Source: Stigmatella erecta (lineage in GTDB: Bacteria; Myxococcota; Myxococcia; Myxococcales; Myxococcaceae). Taken from it: DNA of 64,000 nt. Both the position numbers and the translations under genes were made by a program. A model generated the notes under the pieces. The model had not been told where the DNA came from and did not search any database. It worked only from the letters and a program-made list of their open reading frames with translations. The stretch is from assembly GCF_900111745.1 (NCBI RefSeq), contig NZ_FOIJ01000001.1, positions 620,001 to 684,000 of the forward strand, read 5' to 3'. This document shows, in pieces, positions 16,436 through 26,356 of this stretch (positions within the stretch are counted from its first letter, which is position 1; each line of letters opens with the position of its first letter).

Positions 16436-17770
16436 ATGATCCGCCAACCCCTGAGCCGCCGTACCCTCCTGCGAGGCCTGAGCGGGGTGGCCATCGCGCT
16501 GCCCTTCCTGGAGGCCATGGAGGCCCACGCCGCCGCCCCCGCCGCGCCCAAGCGCTTCGTGTTCGTCTTCAGCGCCAACGGCACCATCCCCCCCGCCTGG
16601 ACTCCGTCCGGTCAGGAGACGTCCTTCCAGCTCGGCCGAATCCTCGCGCCGCTGGAGCCCCACAAGTCCAAGTTGCTCCTGCTGGACAACCTGGACATGG
16701 AATCGGCCCACCACGGCCCAGGTGACGGCCACCAAAAGGGCATGGGACATCTCCTGACCGGCACGGAGCTCCAGAACGGGGACATCTTCACCGGGGGTGA
16801 CTCGGAGAAGGTCGGCTGGGGCGGCGGCATCTCCATTGACCAGGAGATCGCCAAGCGCGTGGGCCAGAACGACCGGTTCCCCTCGCTGCTGTTCGGCGTG
16901 CAGACGGGTGGCGCGGACATCTGGTCGCGCATGTCCTACTCGGGCCCGGGCTCGCCGATGCCGGCCGAGGACAACCCGCGCAACGCCTTCAACCGCATCT
17001 TCGCCAACTTCAACGCGGACCCCGCGGGGCTGGCCGAGCTGCGCTACCGCCGCCACTCCGTGCTCGACAGCACCCAGGAGGACTTCAAGCGGCTCCGGGC
17101 CCAGCTGGGCAGCACGGACCTGCAGAAGGTGGATGCGCACCTCACCGCCATCCGGGAGATTGAACGGCGGTTGGATCTGGAGGACCACGCGGTGGGCGCC
17201 TCGTGCGTGAAGCCCGCCCAGCCCGCCACGCTGGACCACACGAAGAACGAGAACTTCCCGGCCGTGGGCAAGCTCCAGATGGACCTGCTCGTCATGGCGC
17301 TCACGTGCAACCTCACCAAGGTGGCCACGCTCCAGTGGAGCCGCAGCGTGAGCCAGGTCTCCTTTCCGTGGGCGGGCGTCACCGACCGGCACCATGACCT
17401 GTCCCACTTCGGCGACAGCGAGGCCGAGGCGCAGGAGAAGATCACGAAGATCAACATCTGGTACGCGCAGCAGTTCGCCTACCTGCTCACGCAGATGGCC
17501 AAGGTCCAGGAGGGGGACCGGACGCTGCTCGACAACACCGCGGTGCTCTGGGGCAACGAGCTGGGCAAGGGCAACAGCCACAGCCGCCGGGACGTGCCGT
17601 TCGTGATGGCCGGCAGCTGCGGCGGCTACTTCCGGACCGGGCGCTACCTCAAGTACACCAACGGCTGGCACAACGAGCTGTACGTCTCCATCCTCAACGC
17701 CATGGGCGTGCAGACGAACACGTTCGGCAACCCCGCCTACTGCAAGGGCGCCCTGCCCCACCTCACCTGA
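16436..17770 (+). CDS. DUF1552 protein with Tat-type signal
   Basis: A 444-residue protein. The N-terminus LSRRTLLRGLSGVAIALPFLEA has a twin arginine followed by a hydrophobic stretch, pointing to Tat export as a folded, possibly cofactor-bearing protein. The body matches DUF1552 (FVFVFSANGTIPPAWTP, ESAHHGPGDGHQKGMGHLLTG, TDRHHDLSHFGDS, WGNELGKGNSH), a family related to the DUF1501 sulfatase/phosphatase-like fold; the His-rich motifs could bind metal. Only 8 bp separate it from the DUF1592 gene, with GAGGAGAGCC before the ATG, so the two form one operon and probably act together outside the cytoplasm. Confidence 0.85.
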   Translation: MIRQPLSRRTLLRGLSGVAIALPFLEAMEAHAAAPAAPKRFVFVFSANGTIPPAWTPSGQETSFQLGRILAPLEPHKSKLLLLDNLDMESAHHGPGDGHQKGMGHLLTGTELQNGDIFTGGDSEKVGWGGGISIDQEIAKRVGQNDRFPSLLFGVQTGGADIWSRMSYSGPGSPMPAEDNPRNAFNRIFANFNADPAGLAELRYRRHSVLDSTQEDFKRLRAQLGSTDLQKVDAHLTAIREIERRLDLEDHAVGASCVKPAQPATLDHTKNENFPAVGKLQMDLLVMALTCNLTKVATLQWSRSVSQVSFPWAGVTDRHHDLSHFGDSEAEAQEKITKINIWYAQQFAYLLTQMAKVQEGDRTLLDNTAVLWGNELGKGNSHSRRDVPFVMAGSCGGYFRTGRYLKYTNGWHNELYVSILNAMGVQTNTFGNPAYCKGALPHLT

Positions 17771-17788
17771 GCCTGGCGCCGGAGCCTG

Positions 17789-18565
17789 TCAGCGGCCCTT
17801 GTAGACCGGGGGCCGCTTCTCGGCGAAGGAGCGCAGCCCCTCCAGCCGGTCCTCCGTCTGGAGCACCTCCTCGTACTTGCGCAGCTCCAGCGCGAGCGCA
17901 TCCTCCAGCTCCAGCCCCGTCCCCTCGTCGATGGCGTGCTTGGCCGTGGACACGGCGATGGGCGCGTTGGCCACGATGGCCTCCGCCAGCGAGAAGGCCG
18001 TCTCCACCAGGTGCCCCTCGGGGGCCAGCCGGTTCACCAGGCCGATGCTGAAGGCCTCGGCCGCGTTCATCCGCCGCCCGGTGAGGATGAGATCCTTCGC
18101 GCGGCCCGGCCCCACCAGCCGGGAGAGCCGCTGCGTGCCGCCGCCGCCGGGGATGATGCCCAGCCGCACCTCGGTGAGCCCCAGCTCCGTGCCGGGCACC
18201 GCCACGCGCAGGTCGCACGCGAGCGACAGCTCCGTGCCGCCCCCGAGCGCCGCCCCGTTGATGGCGGCGATGAAGACGCAGTCGCTCGTCTCGATGGCCC
18301 GGAAGGTCTTGCGCAGGCCGTCCAGGAAGGCGCGCACCTCCGCCTCGCTCATGCCCGCGCGCTCCTTCAGGTCCGCGCCCGCGCAGAAGGCCTTGTCCCC
18401 GGCGCCGGTGATGATGACCACGCGCACGTCCCGGCCGGTGGAGACGCGGGCCACCATGCCGCTCAGCTCCTGGAGCATGGCCCGGCTGATCGCGTTGCGG
18501 CGGTCCGCCCCGTCGATGGTCCAGATCTCGATGGCTCCCCGTGCGTCGACCTTGAATTCCGGCAT
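17789..18565 (-). CDS. enoyl-CoA hydratase/isomerase (crotonase) family protein
   Basis: A 258-residue crotonase-fold protein. The oxyanion-hole segments are [11 protein letters not shown] and [23 protein letters not shown] in essence (actual [15 protein letters not shown]). In the second half the catalytic-loop region reads [24 protein letters not shown], keeping the Glu that aligns with E144/E164 of hydratases. [28 protein letters not shown] is the typical C-terminal trimer helix. Hydration of short-chain or branched enoyl-CoA (fatty acid or leucine breakdown, as with methylglutaconyl-CoA hydratase) fits, and an HMG-CoA lyase lies elsewhere in this window. The open frame runs on upstream to 20536, which is antisense to the next gene and not coding. 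Confidence 0.88.
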   Translation of the reverse strand: MPEFKVDARGAIEIWTIDGADRRNAISRAMLQELSGMVARVSTGRDVRVVIITGAGDKAFCAGADLKERAGMSEAEVRAFLDGLRKTFRAIETSDCVFIAAINGAALGGGTELSLACDLRVAVPGTELGLTEVRLGIIPGGGGTQRLSRLVGPGRAKDLILTGRRMNAAEAFSIGLVNRLAPEGHLVETAFSLAEAIVANAPIAVSTAKHAIDEGTGLELEDALALELRKYEEVLQTEDRLEGLRSFAEKRPPVYKGR

Positions 18566-18664
18566 TGCGCTCCCCTTCCACGCCCCCCGAGGGGGCTCCC
18601 TGAACCCCGGCAGCCTGCGGCGTCGGCGCGGACCTGGCAAGGCAGAAGCGGTTAGAGTGAGGGG

Positions 18665-20578
18665 ATGCGCCCGCTCTTCCAACACTCTGTCCGCCTGCCC
18701 TCCTGGCTGCTGGTCCTGGGGGGCCTCTCCGCCCTGGTTCCGCTCGAGGCTCTGGCCCGGGGGGGCGGGGGCGAGCACTACACCCGGGACTCGCCGAGCT
18801 ACGGAAACGGCGACGGGGACGCGGGGCTCATCTACCTGTTCTTCCGCCTCATCACCTTCGCCTTCCGGTACCCGAAGGTCGGCATCCCGCTGCTCATCCT
18901 CGCGGGGGTGGTTTACTACTTCTACAAGCGCAACCTGCACCCCACCGGCGCCACGCAGCGGGCCTTCGAGCGGCGGGAGGCGGAGCAGCGCACCCAGGTG
19001 TCGGACCAGGCGGTCCTGAGCTGGGTCCATTCCCTCCAGCGCAAGGATCCGCAGTTCGAGGCGCAGGGCGTGCTCGACAAGGTGCGCCAGCTCTTCCCGG
19101 CGCTCCAGGAGGCCTGGTTCCGGCGGGAGCTCACCCCGGTGCGCCCGTTCCTCTCGGACGCCACGTACCAGCGCTTCAACGTGCAGCTCCAGCTCATGGC
19201 CGCCCAGGGCGTGCGCGACGCCATCAGCGACATCCAGCTGCTGGACGCGCGCATCATCGGCCTGGAGCAGAGCGAGTGGTTCGACAGCCTCCAGATCCGC
19301 GTCCAGGCGCAGATGCGCGACACGGACGTGCCCGCCTCGGCCTCGGATGCGCAGGCCCTGGAGGCCGCCCGGCGGGCGCCGCTCGAGTCCTTCACCGAGG
19401 TGTGGACGTTCGTGCGCAAGCCCGGGGCGGTCACGCGCATTGGCCAGGATGTCTACCAGGGCAAGTGCCCCCAGTGCGGCGCGCCCTACAAAGGAGGGGC
19501 GAGCAACGTCTGCGAGTACTGCCAGGCCATCGTCAACTCGGGCAACTACGACTGGACGCTCTCGGAAATTACCCAGGGCATCGAGCACAACCGCTATGCC
19601 GCCGCCGTGGACGGCCTGGGCGCGGCGCGCGAGGCGGACCCCGCGCTCAACCTGGAGGTGCTGGAGGACCGCGCCTCGCTGCTGTTCTGGAAGTGGATCG
19701 ACGCGCAGAGCCGGGGCGACGAGAAGCGCCTGGCGCAGGTGGCCAACACGGAGCTCGTCTCCCAGCTCGGCACGGAGCTCGGCACGATGCGCCAGCGGGG
19801 CCAGCGCCGCGTCATCCTGGAGTGCGCCGTGGGCGCGGTGGTGACGCGGACCCTGGAGGTCCACCCCGAGGGCGATGACCGGGCCCACGTGGAGATCCGC
19901 TGGAGCGCCCGGCTGGGCACGGCGGCGGCGAACGAGCGGCCCCGGGAGCTGCCCACCGTGCCCCAGCGCTGGGTGTTCACGCTGACGCGCCGGCACGGGG
20001 TGAAGACGAACACCTCCAACGGCATGGCCACGGACCGCTGCCCGGAGTGCAACGCGCCCCTGACGAGCAGCGGCGCCAGCGCCTGCGCGTACTGCGGCAC
20101 GCAGCTGGGCACGAGCGCCAAGGACTGGGTGCTCGCCACCACCCTGCCCTACGAGGCCTGGGAGGCCCAGACGCGCTACCGCCGCGTCCCCGGAGCCCAG
20201 GCCCCGGTGGCCAGCCCCGCGCGGGCCACGGACACCGTGGTGGACGTGCAGGAACGGGAGCGGCTGCTCTACATGATGGCCTCCATCGCCGCCGCGGACG
20301 GCACCGTGGACGCCACGGAGCGCAAGCTCCTCAAGGTGTGCGCCACGCGCTGGAGCATCCCCTGGCAGAACGTGGAGATGGCCCTCAACGCCGGGCAGCC
20401 CCTCTTCCAGCGGCTGATGCCCACCAAGGGCAGCCCCGAGGCCTCCGTCTTCATGGACCACCTGGTCCAGATGGCGCTGGTGGATGGGCGCGTGGACACG
20501 AAGGAGCGGCGCATGCTGGTCTCCACCGCCATGCACCTGGGGGTGCTGCCGCAGCTGGAGTCCATGCTCCGCAAGTGA
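18665..20578 (+). CDS. Tim44-like / zinc-ribbon / TerB-like membrane protein
   Basis: A 637-residue protein. It has an N-terminal signal or anchor ([21 protein letters not shown]), a Gly-rich stretch, then a TM helix ([18 protein letters not shown]). A Tim44/import-like domain occupies about 105-260. Two zinc ribbons follow: CPQCGAPY...CEYC (about 263-285) and CPECNAPL...CAYC (about 458-478). The C-terminus is TerB-like, with paired acidic motifs [19 protein letters not shown] and [16 protein letters not shown]. No enzyme signature. The domain mix suggests a membrane-tethered scaffold or stress-response adaptor. A 74-bp piece of this gene recurs at about 27935-28008. Confidence 0.75.
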   Translation: MRPLFQHSVRLPSWLLVLGGLSALVPLEALARGGGGEHYTRDSPSYGNGDGDAGLIYLFFRLITFAFRYPKVGIPLLILAGVVYYFYKRNLHPTGATQRAFERREAEQRTQVSDQAVLSWVHSLQRKDPQFEAQGVLDKVRQLFPALQEAWFRRELTPVRPFLSDATYQRFNVQLQLMAAQGVRDAISDIQLLDARIIGLEQSEWFDSLQIRVQAQMRDTDVPASASDAQALEAARRAPLESFTEVWTFVRKPGAVTRIGQDVYQGKCPQCGAPYKGGASNVCEYCQAIVNSGNYDWTLSEITQGIEHNRYAAAVDGLGAAREADPALNLEVLEDRASLLFWKWIDAQSRGDEKRLAQVANTELVSQLGTELGTMRQRGQRRVILECAVGAVVTRTLEVHPEGDDRAHVEIRWSARLGTAAANERPRELPTVPQRWVFTLTRRHGVKTNTSNGMATDRCPECNAPLTSSGASACAYCGTQLGTSAKDWVLATTLPYEAWEAQTRYRRVPGAQAPVASPARATDTVVDVQERERLLYMMASIAAADGTVDATERKLLKVCATRWSIPWQNVEMALNAGQPLFQRLMPTKGSPEASVFMDHLVQMALVDGRVDTKERRMLVSTAMHLGVLPQLESMLRK

Positions 20579-20619
20579 CAGCCCGGGGCGCGTACCGCCG
20601 GGGAGGAGCGCTTCCGTCG

Positions 20620-20713
20620 AAACGGCCTGAACCTGACACAGCTCGCAATAGCTTTATTTCTCATACTAAATAGAAATAACCGCTTTTCAAGCGTCAGGAC
20701 CCAGGGGTTTCGA
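20620..20713 (+). promoter_or_regulatory. duplicated upstream region of RCC1 gene 1
   Basis: The 94 bp before the first RCC1 gene and the 93 bp before the second (23018-23110) share AAACGGCCTGAACCTGACAC at their far end and CGCTTTTCAAGCGTCAG plus CCAGGGGTTTCG next to the start codon; the AT-rich middle has diverged. The small hairpin CGCTT-TTC-AAGCG is kept in both. This is probably the promoter and leader, duplicated with the gene. No consensus -35/-10 pair is shared. Confidence 0.5.
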
Positions 20714-22951
20714 ATGCAGCGCAGTCAGGGATGGCTGAAGCAGGTGTTGAGCGTAGGGCTTGGACTTTGGCTGGCCGCGGGTTGTGGGCAAGCCCCGGTG
20801 GACACGGAAGAACAGGCGTCGCGCAGCTCGCCGCTCTGGGGCTCTCAGGCGAGGGCCCGTCTCTCCGCGGGGGGAGACCATTCCCTGGCGGTGCGTCCAG
20901 ATGGCACCGTGTGGGCCGCGGGGGGGAACACCTACGGCCAGTTGGGAGATGGCACCACGATCAGCCGCTCGGTGCCTGGGGCGGTGCAAGGCCTGAGTGG
21001 CGTGGTGGCCGTGGCGACGGGCTACGCCCACTCGGTGGCGTTGCGCTCGGACGGCACGGTGTGGACCTGGGGGTACAACTACCACGGCCAATTGGGCGAT
21101 GGCACCACGACCCACCGCAAGGTGCCCGTGGCGGTGCCCGGGTTGAGCGGCGTGGTGGCCGTGGCGGCGGGCTACTCCCACTCGCTGGCGCTGCTCACGG
21201 ACGGCACCGTGTGGGCCTGGGGCTACAACGGCGCCGGCCAGCTGGGCGATGGCACCACGACCCACCGCAAGGTGCCTGGGGTGGTGCCAGGCTTGAGCGG
21301 GGTGGTGACCGTGGCGGCGGGCCAATACCACACGTTGGCGGTGCGCTCGGACGGCACGGTGTGGGCCTGGGGAGACAACGCAAACGGCCAATTGGGCGAT
21401 GGCACCGCGAGCACCCGCAAGGTGCCTGGGGTGGTGCCTGGGTTGAGCGGGGTGGCGGCCGTGGCGGCGGGCTACGCCTACTCGCTGGCGTTGCGCTCGG
21501 ACGGCACGGTGTGGGCCTGGGGCTACAACAATTCCGGCCAGCTCGGGGACGGCACCTGGACCGAGCGCAGGCTGCCCGTGGCGGTGCCCGGGTTGAGCGG
21601 CGTGGTGGCCGTGGCGGCGGGCTTCGGCCACTCGCTGGCGTTGTTCCCGAACGGCACGGTGTGGAGCTGGGGGGCCAACGCCTCCGGCCAGCTGGGCGAT
21701 GGCACCACGGGCAACCGCAGGGTGCCGATGGAAGTGCCCGGGTTGAGCGGGGTGATGGCCCTGGCCGCGGGCCAAGACTCCTCGCAGGTGGTGCGCGCGG
21801 ACGGCAAGGTGTGGGGCTGGGGAGCCAACACCTCCGGCCAGCTGGGCACTGGCACCACGAGCCACCGCACGGCGCCCGTGGCGGTGCCAGGGTTGAGTGA
21901 GGTGACGGCGGTGGCGGCGGGCTATGCCCATTCGCTGGCGGTGCGCTCGGACGGCACGGTGTGGGCCTGGGGGGCCAACACCTCCGGCCAGCTGGGCGAT
22001 GGCACCACGGGCCACCGCACGGGGCCTGGGGCGGTACAAGGGTTGACGGGGGTGGTGGCCGTGGCGGCGGGCTCTTCCCACTCGCTGGCCTTGCGCTCGG
22101 ACGGCACCGTGTGGGCCTGGGGAGATAACGCCAATGCCCAATTGGGCGATGGCACCACCCTCACCCGCACGGCGCCCGTGGCGGTGGCCGGGTTGAGCGG
22201 CGTGGTGGCCGTGGCGGCGGGCGCCAATCACTCGCTGGCGGTGCGCTCGGACGGCACCGTGTGGACCTGGGGGGACAACGCCTCCGGTCAGCTGGGGAAT
22301 GGCACCTACAGCAGCCGCACGACGCCTCGGGCGGTGCCCAGCTTGAGCGGGGTGGTGGCCGTGGCAGCCGGCAACAACCACTCGCTGGCGGTGCGCTCGA
22401 ACGGCAGCGTGTGGGCCTGGGGGGCCAACGCCTCCGGCCAGCTGGGCGATGGCACCACGACCGGCCGCCCGGTGCCTGGGGTGGTGCCCGGGTTGAGTGG
22501 GGGGGTGGCCGTGGCGGCGGGCTACGCCCACTCGGTGGCGTTGCGCTCGGACGGCACGGTGTGGACCTGGGGCTTCAACACCTCCGGTCAGCTGGGCGAT
22601 GGCACCACGGGCAACCGCCCGGTGCCTGGGGCGGTGCCTGGGTTGACCGGGGTGGCCGCCGTGGAGGCGGGCTATGCCTACTCGGTGGCGGTGAGCTCGG
22701 ACAGCACGGTGTGGGGCTGGGGGGCCAACGCCTCTGGCCAGCTGGGCGATGGCACCACGAGCCACCGCACGCTGCCCGGGGCGGTGCAAGGGTTGACCGG
22801 GGGGGGCATCGTGGCGGCGGGCGATGCTCACGCGCTGGCGCTGCGCTCGGACGGCACCGTGTGGGCCTGGGGGTCCAACGGCAAGGGCCAGATCAGCGAC
22901 GGGGGACCTACCTCCTCCGAGTACGTGCCCACGCTCTCCTTGCTGTATTGA
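20714..22951 (+). CDS. RCC1-repeat lipoprotein, 14 repeats (copy 1)
   Basis: A 745-residue predicted lipoprotein. The signal peptide ends in LAAGC (Cys24), so it is lipid-anchored. From about residue 49 to the end it is made of 14 RCC1-type units of 50 residues with the core [21 protein letters not shown]...[18 protein letters not shown]. Fourteen units equal two seven-bladed beta-propellers. Unit 7 departs from the rest ([13 protein letters not shown]) and unit 14 is a degenerate cap (GQISDGG). RCC1 propellers are protein-interaction platforms; in bacteria they occur as secreted or surface proteins of unknown partner. The next gene is a same-length paralogue. Confidence 0.88.
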   Translation: MQRSQGWLKQVLSVGLGLWLAAGCGQAPVDTEEQASRSSPLWGSQARARLSAGGDHSLAVRPDGTVWAAGGNTYGQLGDGTTISRSVPGAVQGLSGVVAVATGYAHSVALRSDGTVWTWGYNYHGQLGDGTTTHRKVPVAVPGLSGVVAVAAGYSHSLALLTDGTVWAWGYNGAGQLGDGTTTHRKVPGVVPGLSGVVTVAAGQYHTLAVRSDGTVWAWGDNANGQLGDGTASTRKVPGVVPGLSGVAAVAAGYAYSLALRSDGTVWAWGYNNSGQLGDGTWTERRLPVAVPGLSGVVAVAAGFGHSLALFPNGTVWSWGANASGQLGDGTTGNRRVPMEVPGLSGVMALAAGQDSSQVVRADGKVWGWGANTSGQLGTGTTSHRTAPVAVPGLSEVTAVAAGYAHSLAVRSDGTVWAWGANTSGQLGDGTTGHRTGPGAVQGLTGVVAVAAGSSHSLALRSDGTVWAWGDNANAQLGDGTTLTRTAPVAVAGLSGVVAVAAGANHSLAVRSDGTVWTWGDNASGQLGNGTYSSRTTPRAVPSLSGVVAVAAGNNHSLAVRSNGSVWAWGANASGQLGDGTTTGRPVPGVVPGLSGGVAVAAGYAHSVALRSDGTVWTWGFNTSGQLGDGTTGNRPVPGAVPGLTGVAAVEAGYAYSVAVSSDSTVWGWGANASGQLGDGTTSHRTLPGAVQGLTGGGIVAAGDAHALALRSDGTVWAWGSNGKGQISDGGPTSSEYVPTLSLLY
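20861..22948 (+). repeat. 14 tandem 150-bp coding repeats (RCC1 units), gene 1
   Basis: Near-identical 150-bp units run head to tail through the gene; the boxes GTGGTGGCCGTGGCGGCGGG and CTGGGCGATGGCACCACG recur almost unchanged. Such identity favours slippage or recombination within and between the two RCC1 genes. Confidence 0.85.
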
Positions 22952-22994
22952 AGGAAGGCCAGGGGCCCGCATCCCGCGAGAATCCACCTGGGGG

Positions 22995-23013
22995 GGGCTG
23001 CCTCAAGCAGCCC
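22995..23013 (+). terminator. hairpin after RCC1 gene 1
   Basis: GGGCTGC, loop CTCAA, GCAGCCC lies 44 bp after the stop of the first RCC1 gene and just before the duplicated leader of the second. There is no long T tract, so it may be an inefficient terminator that allows readthrough. Confidence 0.4.
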
Positions 23014-23110
23014 TTCCAAACGGCCTGAACCTGACACGGCTAGTCAGAGCGGTATTTTTCGGATTAACTGGATTCGCCGCTTTTCAAGCGTCAGAACCCA
23101 GGGGTTTCGA

Positions 23111-25348
23111 ATGCAGCGCAGTCCGGGATGGCTGAAGAGGATATTGACGGTAGGGCTTGGGCTTTGGCTGGCCGTGGGCTGTGGGCAGGCCCCGGCCGAG
23201 ACGGAAGAACAGGCGGCGCACAGCGCTGCGCTCTGGGGCTCTCAGGCGAGGGCCCGCCTCTCCGCGGGGCTGGAACATTCCCTGGCGGTGCGTCCCAACG
23301 GGACCGTGTGGGCCGCAGGGGATAACACCTACGGCCAGCTGGGCGATGGCACCACGAACAGCCGCTCGGTGCCTGGGGCGGTGCCAGGCTTGAGCGGGGT
23401 GGTGGCCGTGGCCACGGGCCAGCACCACTCGTTGGCGTTGCGCTCGAACGGGACGGTGTGGATCTGGGGGTCCAACTCCTACGGCCAGCTGGGCGATGGC
23501 ACCTCGCTCAACCGCTCGGTGCCCGTGGCGGTGCCAGGCTTGAGCGGGGTGGTGGCCGTGGCGGCAGGCCATTCCCACTCGCTGGCGTTGCTCTCGGACG
23601 GCACGGTGCGGACCTGGGGATACAACGACTCCGGCCAGCTGGGCGATGGCACCACGACCCTCCGCAGGGCGCCCGTGGCGGTGCCAGGCTTGAGCGGGGT
23701 GGTGGCCGTGGCGGCGGGCCAATATTACTCGCTGGCGGTGCGCATGGACGGCTCGGTGTGGACCTGGGGGAACAACGCCTACGGCCAGCTGGGCGATGGC
23801 ACCACGACCCACCGCAAGGTGCCCGTGGCGGTGCCAGGCTTGAGCGGAGTGACGGCCGTGGAGGCGGGCCATGCCCACTCGCTGGCGTTGCGCTCGGACG
23901 GCACGGTGTGGGCCTGGGGGTACAACGCCTTCGGCCAGCTGGGCGATGGCACCACCGTCAACCGCACGGTGCCCGTGGCGGTGCCCGGGTTGAACGAGGT
24001 GACGGCCGTGGCGGCGGGCTACGCCCACTCGCTGGCGTTGCTCCCGGACGGCACGGTGTGGACCTGGGGGGACAACGCCTCCGGCCAGCTCGGGGATGGC
24101 ACCACCCTCAACCGCAAGGTGCCTGCGGCGGTGCCCGGGTTGAGCGAGGTGATGGCCCTGGCGGCGGGCCAGTACTCCTCGCAGGTGGTACGCGCGGACG
24201 GCAAGGTGTGGGGCTGGGGGGACAACGGAAGCGGCCAGCTGGGCAATGGCCGCACGAGCAGCCGCACGGCGCCCGTGGCGGTGCAAGGGGTGAGCGCGGG
24301 GGTGGCCGTGGCGGCGGGCGGCTACCACTCGCTGGCGTTGCTCCCGGACGGCACGGTGTGGGCCTGGGGGAACAACGCCTACGGCCAGCTGGGCGATGGC
24401 ACCACGGCCGGCCGCACGGTGCCGGGGGCGGTGACCGGGTTGAGCGGGGTGACAGCCGTGGCGGCGGGCCTTACCCATGCGGTAGCGGTGCGCTCGGACG
24501 GCACGGTGTGGACCTGGGGGTACAACCTCTACGGCCAGTTGGGAGATGGCACCACCGTCAACCGCACGGTGCCTGTGGCGGTGCCAGGCTTGAGCGGGGT
24601 GGTGGCCGTGGCGGCGGGCGCCGACCATTCGCTGGCGCTGCGCTCGGACGGCACCGTGTGGGCCTGGGGGTACAACGCTTACGGCCAGTTGGGGAATGGC
24701 TTCTACAGCAACCGCACGGTGCCTGGGGCGGTGCCAGGGTTGAGCGAGGTGGTGGCCGTGGAGGCAGGCGACAACCACTCGCTGGCGCTGCGCTCGGACG
24801 GCACCGTGTGGGCCTGGGGGCAAAACAACTTCGGCCAGTTGGGAGATGGCACCACGACCCGCCGCGCGGTGCCCGCGGCGGTGCCCGGGTTGAGCGGAGG
24901 GGTGGCCGTGGCGGCGGGCAACAGCCACTCGCTGGCGGTGCTCTCGGACGGCACCGTGAGGGCCTGGGGGCTCAACGCCTACGGCCAGTTGGGGGATGGC
25001 TCCAAGAACAACCGCACGGTGCCTGTGGCGGTGCCTGGGCTGAGCGGGGTGGTGGCCGTGGCGGCGGGCTTCGGCCACTCGCTGGCGGTGCGCTCGGACA
25101 ACACGGTGTGGGGCTGGGGGGCCAACGGAAGCGGCCAGCTCGGAGATGGCACCACGGCCGGCCGCACGGCGCCTGGGGCGGTGCCCGGGTTGAGCGGGGG
25201 GATGGCTGTGTCCGCGGGCGAGTCTCACTCGCTGGCGGTGCGCCTGGACGGCACGGTGTGGGGATGGGGGTCCAACGGATACGGCCAGATCAGCGATGGG
25301 GGACCTGCCTACTACGAATACACTCCCGTTCTCTCCTTGCTGTACTGA
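23111..25348 (+). CDS. RCC1-repeat lipoprotein, 14 repeats (copy 2)
   Basis: A 745-residue paralogue of the preceding gene with the same design: lipobox LAVGC (Cys24), then 14 RCC1 units of 50 residues forming two predicted seven-bladed propellers. Unit 7 again carries [13 protein letters not shown], unit 10 again reads GQLGNG.YS.R, and unit 14 again ends GQISDGG. The repeat-for-repeat correspondence means that the whole gene was duplicated after the repeat array was complete. Loop residues after WxWG differ between the copies (many Tyr/Asn here, Ala/Ser in copy 1), as expected if they bind different partners. Localised by lipidation to the inner or outer membrane. Confidence 0.88.
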   Translation: MQRSPGWLKRILTVGLGLWLAVGCGQAPAETEEQAAHSAALWGSQARARLSAGLEHSLAVRPNGTVWAAGDNTYGQLGDGTTNSRSVPGAVPGLSGVVAVATGQHHSLALRSNGTVWIWGSNSYGQLGDGTSLNRSVPVAVPGLSGVVAVAAGHSHSLALLSDGTVRTWGYNDSGQLGDGTTTLRRAPVAVPGLSGVVAVAAGQYYSLAVRMDGSVWTWGNNAYGQLGDGTTTHRKVPVAVPGLSGVTAVEAGHAHSLALRSDGTVWAWGYNAFGQLGDGTTVNRTVPVAVPGLNEVTAVAAGYAHSLALLPDGTVWTWGDNASGQLGDGTTLNRKVPAAVPGLSEVMALAAGQYSSQVVRADGKVWGWGDNGSGQLGNGRTSSRTAPVAVQGVSAGVAVAAGGYHSLALLPDGTVWAWGNNAYGQLGDGTTAGRTVPGAVTGLSGVTAVAAGLTHAVAVRSDGTVWTWGYNLYGQLGDGTTVNRTVPVAVPGLSGVVAVAAGADHSLALRSDGTVWAWGYNAYGQLGNGFYSNRTVPGAVPGLSEVVAVEAGDNHSLALRSDGTVWAWGQNNFGQLGDGTTTRRAVPAAVPGLSGGVAVAAGNSHSLAVLSDGTVRAWGLNAYGQLGDGSKNNRTVPVAVPGLSGVVAVAAGFGHSLAVRSDNTVWGWGANGSGQLGDGTTAGRTAPGAVPGLSGGMAVSAGESHSLAVRLDGTVWGWGSNGYGQISDGGPAYYEYTPVLSLLY
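23258..25345 (+). repeat. 14 tandem 150-bp coding repeats (RCC1 units), gene 2
   Basis: The same 150-bp unit as in gene 1, again 14 copies. The final unit lacks the PGLSG linker and ends the protein. Confidence 0.85.
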
Positions 25349-25415
25349 GACGGGCCAAGGCCACCCACCTGGGAGGTTGGACGCCGGGAAGCCTATCGGC
25401 TAGGTTTCCCGGCTG

Positions 25416-26354
25416 ATGCGTCCTTCCGCCTCCGCGTCTGCCCTGCTTCTCCTCCTCGTGGCTCCCTCGGCTTGGGCCAGGTTGCCGGACCATCGGATCG
25501 TGCTCCGGACGCTCAAGCTGTCGGAGCATCCGAGTACCGCCACGCACAACATCCACGTCTCCGGACAGGTGGTGACGGTCCTCCGGTTCGACCAGGAGGT
25601 AGACCCCACCAAGACGAAGCTCCTGGGGTGGGAAGGCCGGTTCGAGCCCTTGCTCGTTGGGAGCAAGAAGGTGGTCATCGAGCCGCTTCGCAACCTCGGC
25701 CGTGACGAAGGGGTGCCTCTGCTCGTGACGCTCGTGGACGGGACGGAGATCCCGTTCCTGGTGCGGCCACCCTGGGACAAGCAGGACCTGGGTTGGACGC
25801 CCTTCACCGACCATCAGGTCAACGTGTTCAAGGACCCAGATAGCTACAACGCGGTGCTCTCGTCTCTCAACGACGCGCTCCAGCGCGAGAGCGAACTCCG
25901 CGACGAGAACGAGCGGCTCAAGCGGGAGGAACAGTCCATCGACCACGCTTACGCGACGCTCCTCTTCAAGGGGGACGTGAAGAAAACGCCGTTTCGGCGT
26001 CAAGCTGTTTACCGTCCGAAGAACGACGACATGGCCATGGTTGTCGAAATCTTTTCGGGTCCCAGGAAGGCAGCGGTTCTGGTTCACCTGACAAACACCG
26101 GCGACACAGCCCCCTGGACGTTTGAGGGTGCCTACGTGACCCGGGACTTCACCAGCAACACGGAAAAACCCTTCGCTCTTCGTATGGATCAGACCGAGCT
26201 TGCTCCAGGCCAGTCCGGGAAAATCGCGGTCGTGGTGGACGAAAGTGCCTTCGACCACGAGGGGAAACTCGTCGACCTCTCTCTCCTGATTTTCCGTGGA
26301 GATGGGCTCCTTCAGGTGGCCGTCACCATGGATCACACGCTGATTCGGCAGTAA
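25416..26354 (+). CDS. DUF2381 family (TIGR02268) secreted protein
   Basis: A 312-residue exported protein of a Myxococcus-type paralogous family. The signal peptide is LLLLLVAPSAWA. The N-terminal half, HRIVLRTLKLSE...IHVSGQVVTVLRFDQEVDP, and LLVTLVDGTEIPFLVRPPWDKQD are typical of the family. A short coiled segment (ALQRESELRDENERLKREEQ, about 152-171) precedes a second beta-rich domain ending ALRMDQTELAPGQSGKIAVVVDESAF. DUF2381 genes usually neighbour Ser/Thr kinases and small lipoproteins in myxobacteria; function is unproven. The stop lies two bases before the start of the following lipoprotein gene, so they form one operon. Confidence 0.8.
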   Translation: MRPSASASALLLLLVAPSAWARLPDHRIVLRTLKLSEHPSTATHNIHVSGQVVTVLRFDQEVDPTKTKLLGWEGRFEPLLVGSKKVVIEPLRNLGRDEGVPLLVTLVDGTEIPFLVRPPWDKQDLGWTPFTDHQVNVFKDPDSYNAVLSSLNDALQRESELRDENERLKREEQSIDHAYATLLFKGDVKKTPFRRQAVYRPKNDDMAMVVEIFSGPRKAAVLVHLTNTGDTAPWTFEGAYVTRDFTSNTEKPFALRMDQTELAPGQSGKIAVVVDESAFDHEGKLVDLSLLIFRGDGLLQVAVTMDHTLIRQ

Positions 26355-26356
26355 AA

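Noticed and set aside
20634-20651. TGACAC-N5-GCAAT upstream of RCC1 gene 1 resembling a sigma-54 promoter
   Set aside because: The duplicated region before gene 2 keeps TGACAC but not the second element, and the match to TGGCAC-N5-TTGC is partial.
20687-25228. Long minus-strand open frames opposite the two RCC1 genes, each with a repeated His/Arg/Pro-rich protein
   Set aside because: They are the antisense of the RCC1 repeats; codon composition and the lack of ribosome sites show that the plus strand is coding.
20861-25345. Regular repeats that could suggest a CRISPR array or satellite
   Set aside because: The period is 150 bp, in frame, and encodes RCC1 propeller units; there are no 25-37 bp repeats with unique spacers and no cas genes.
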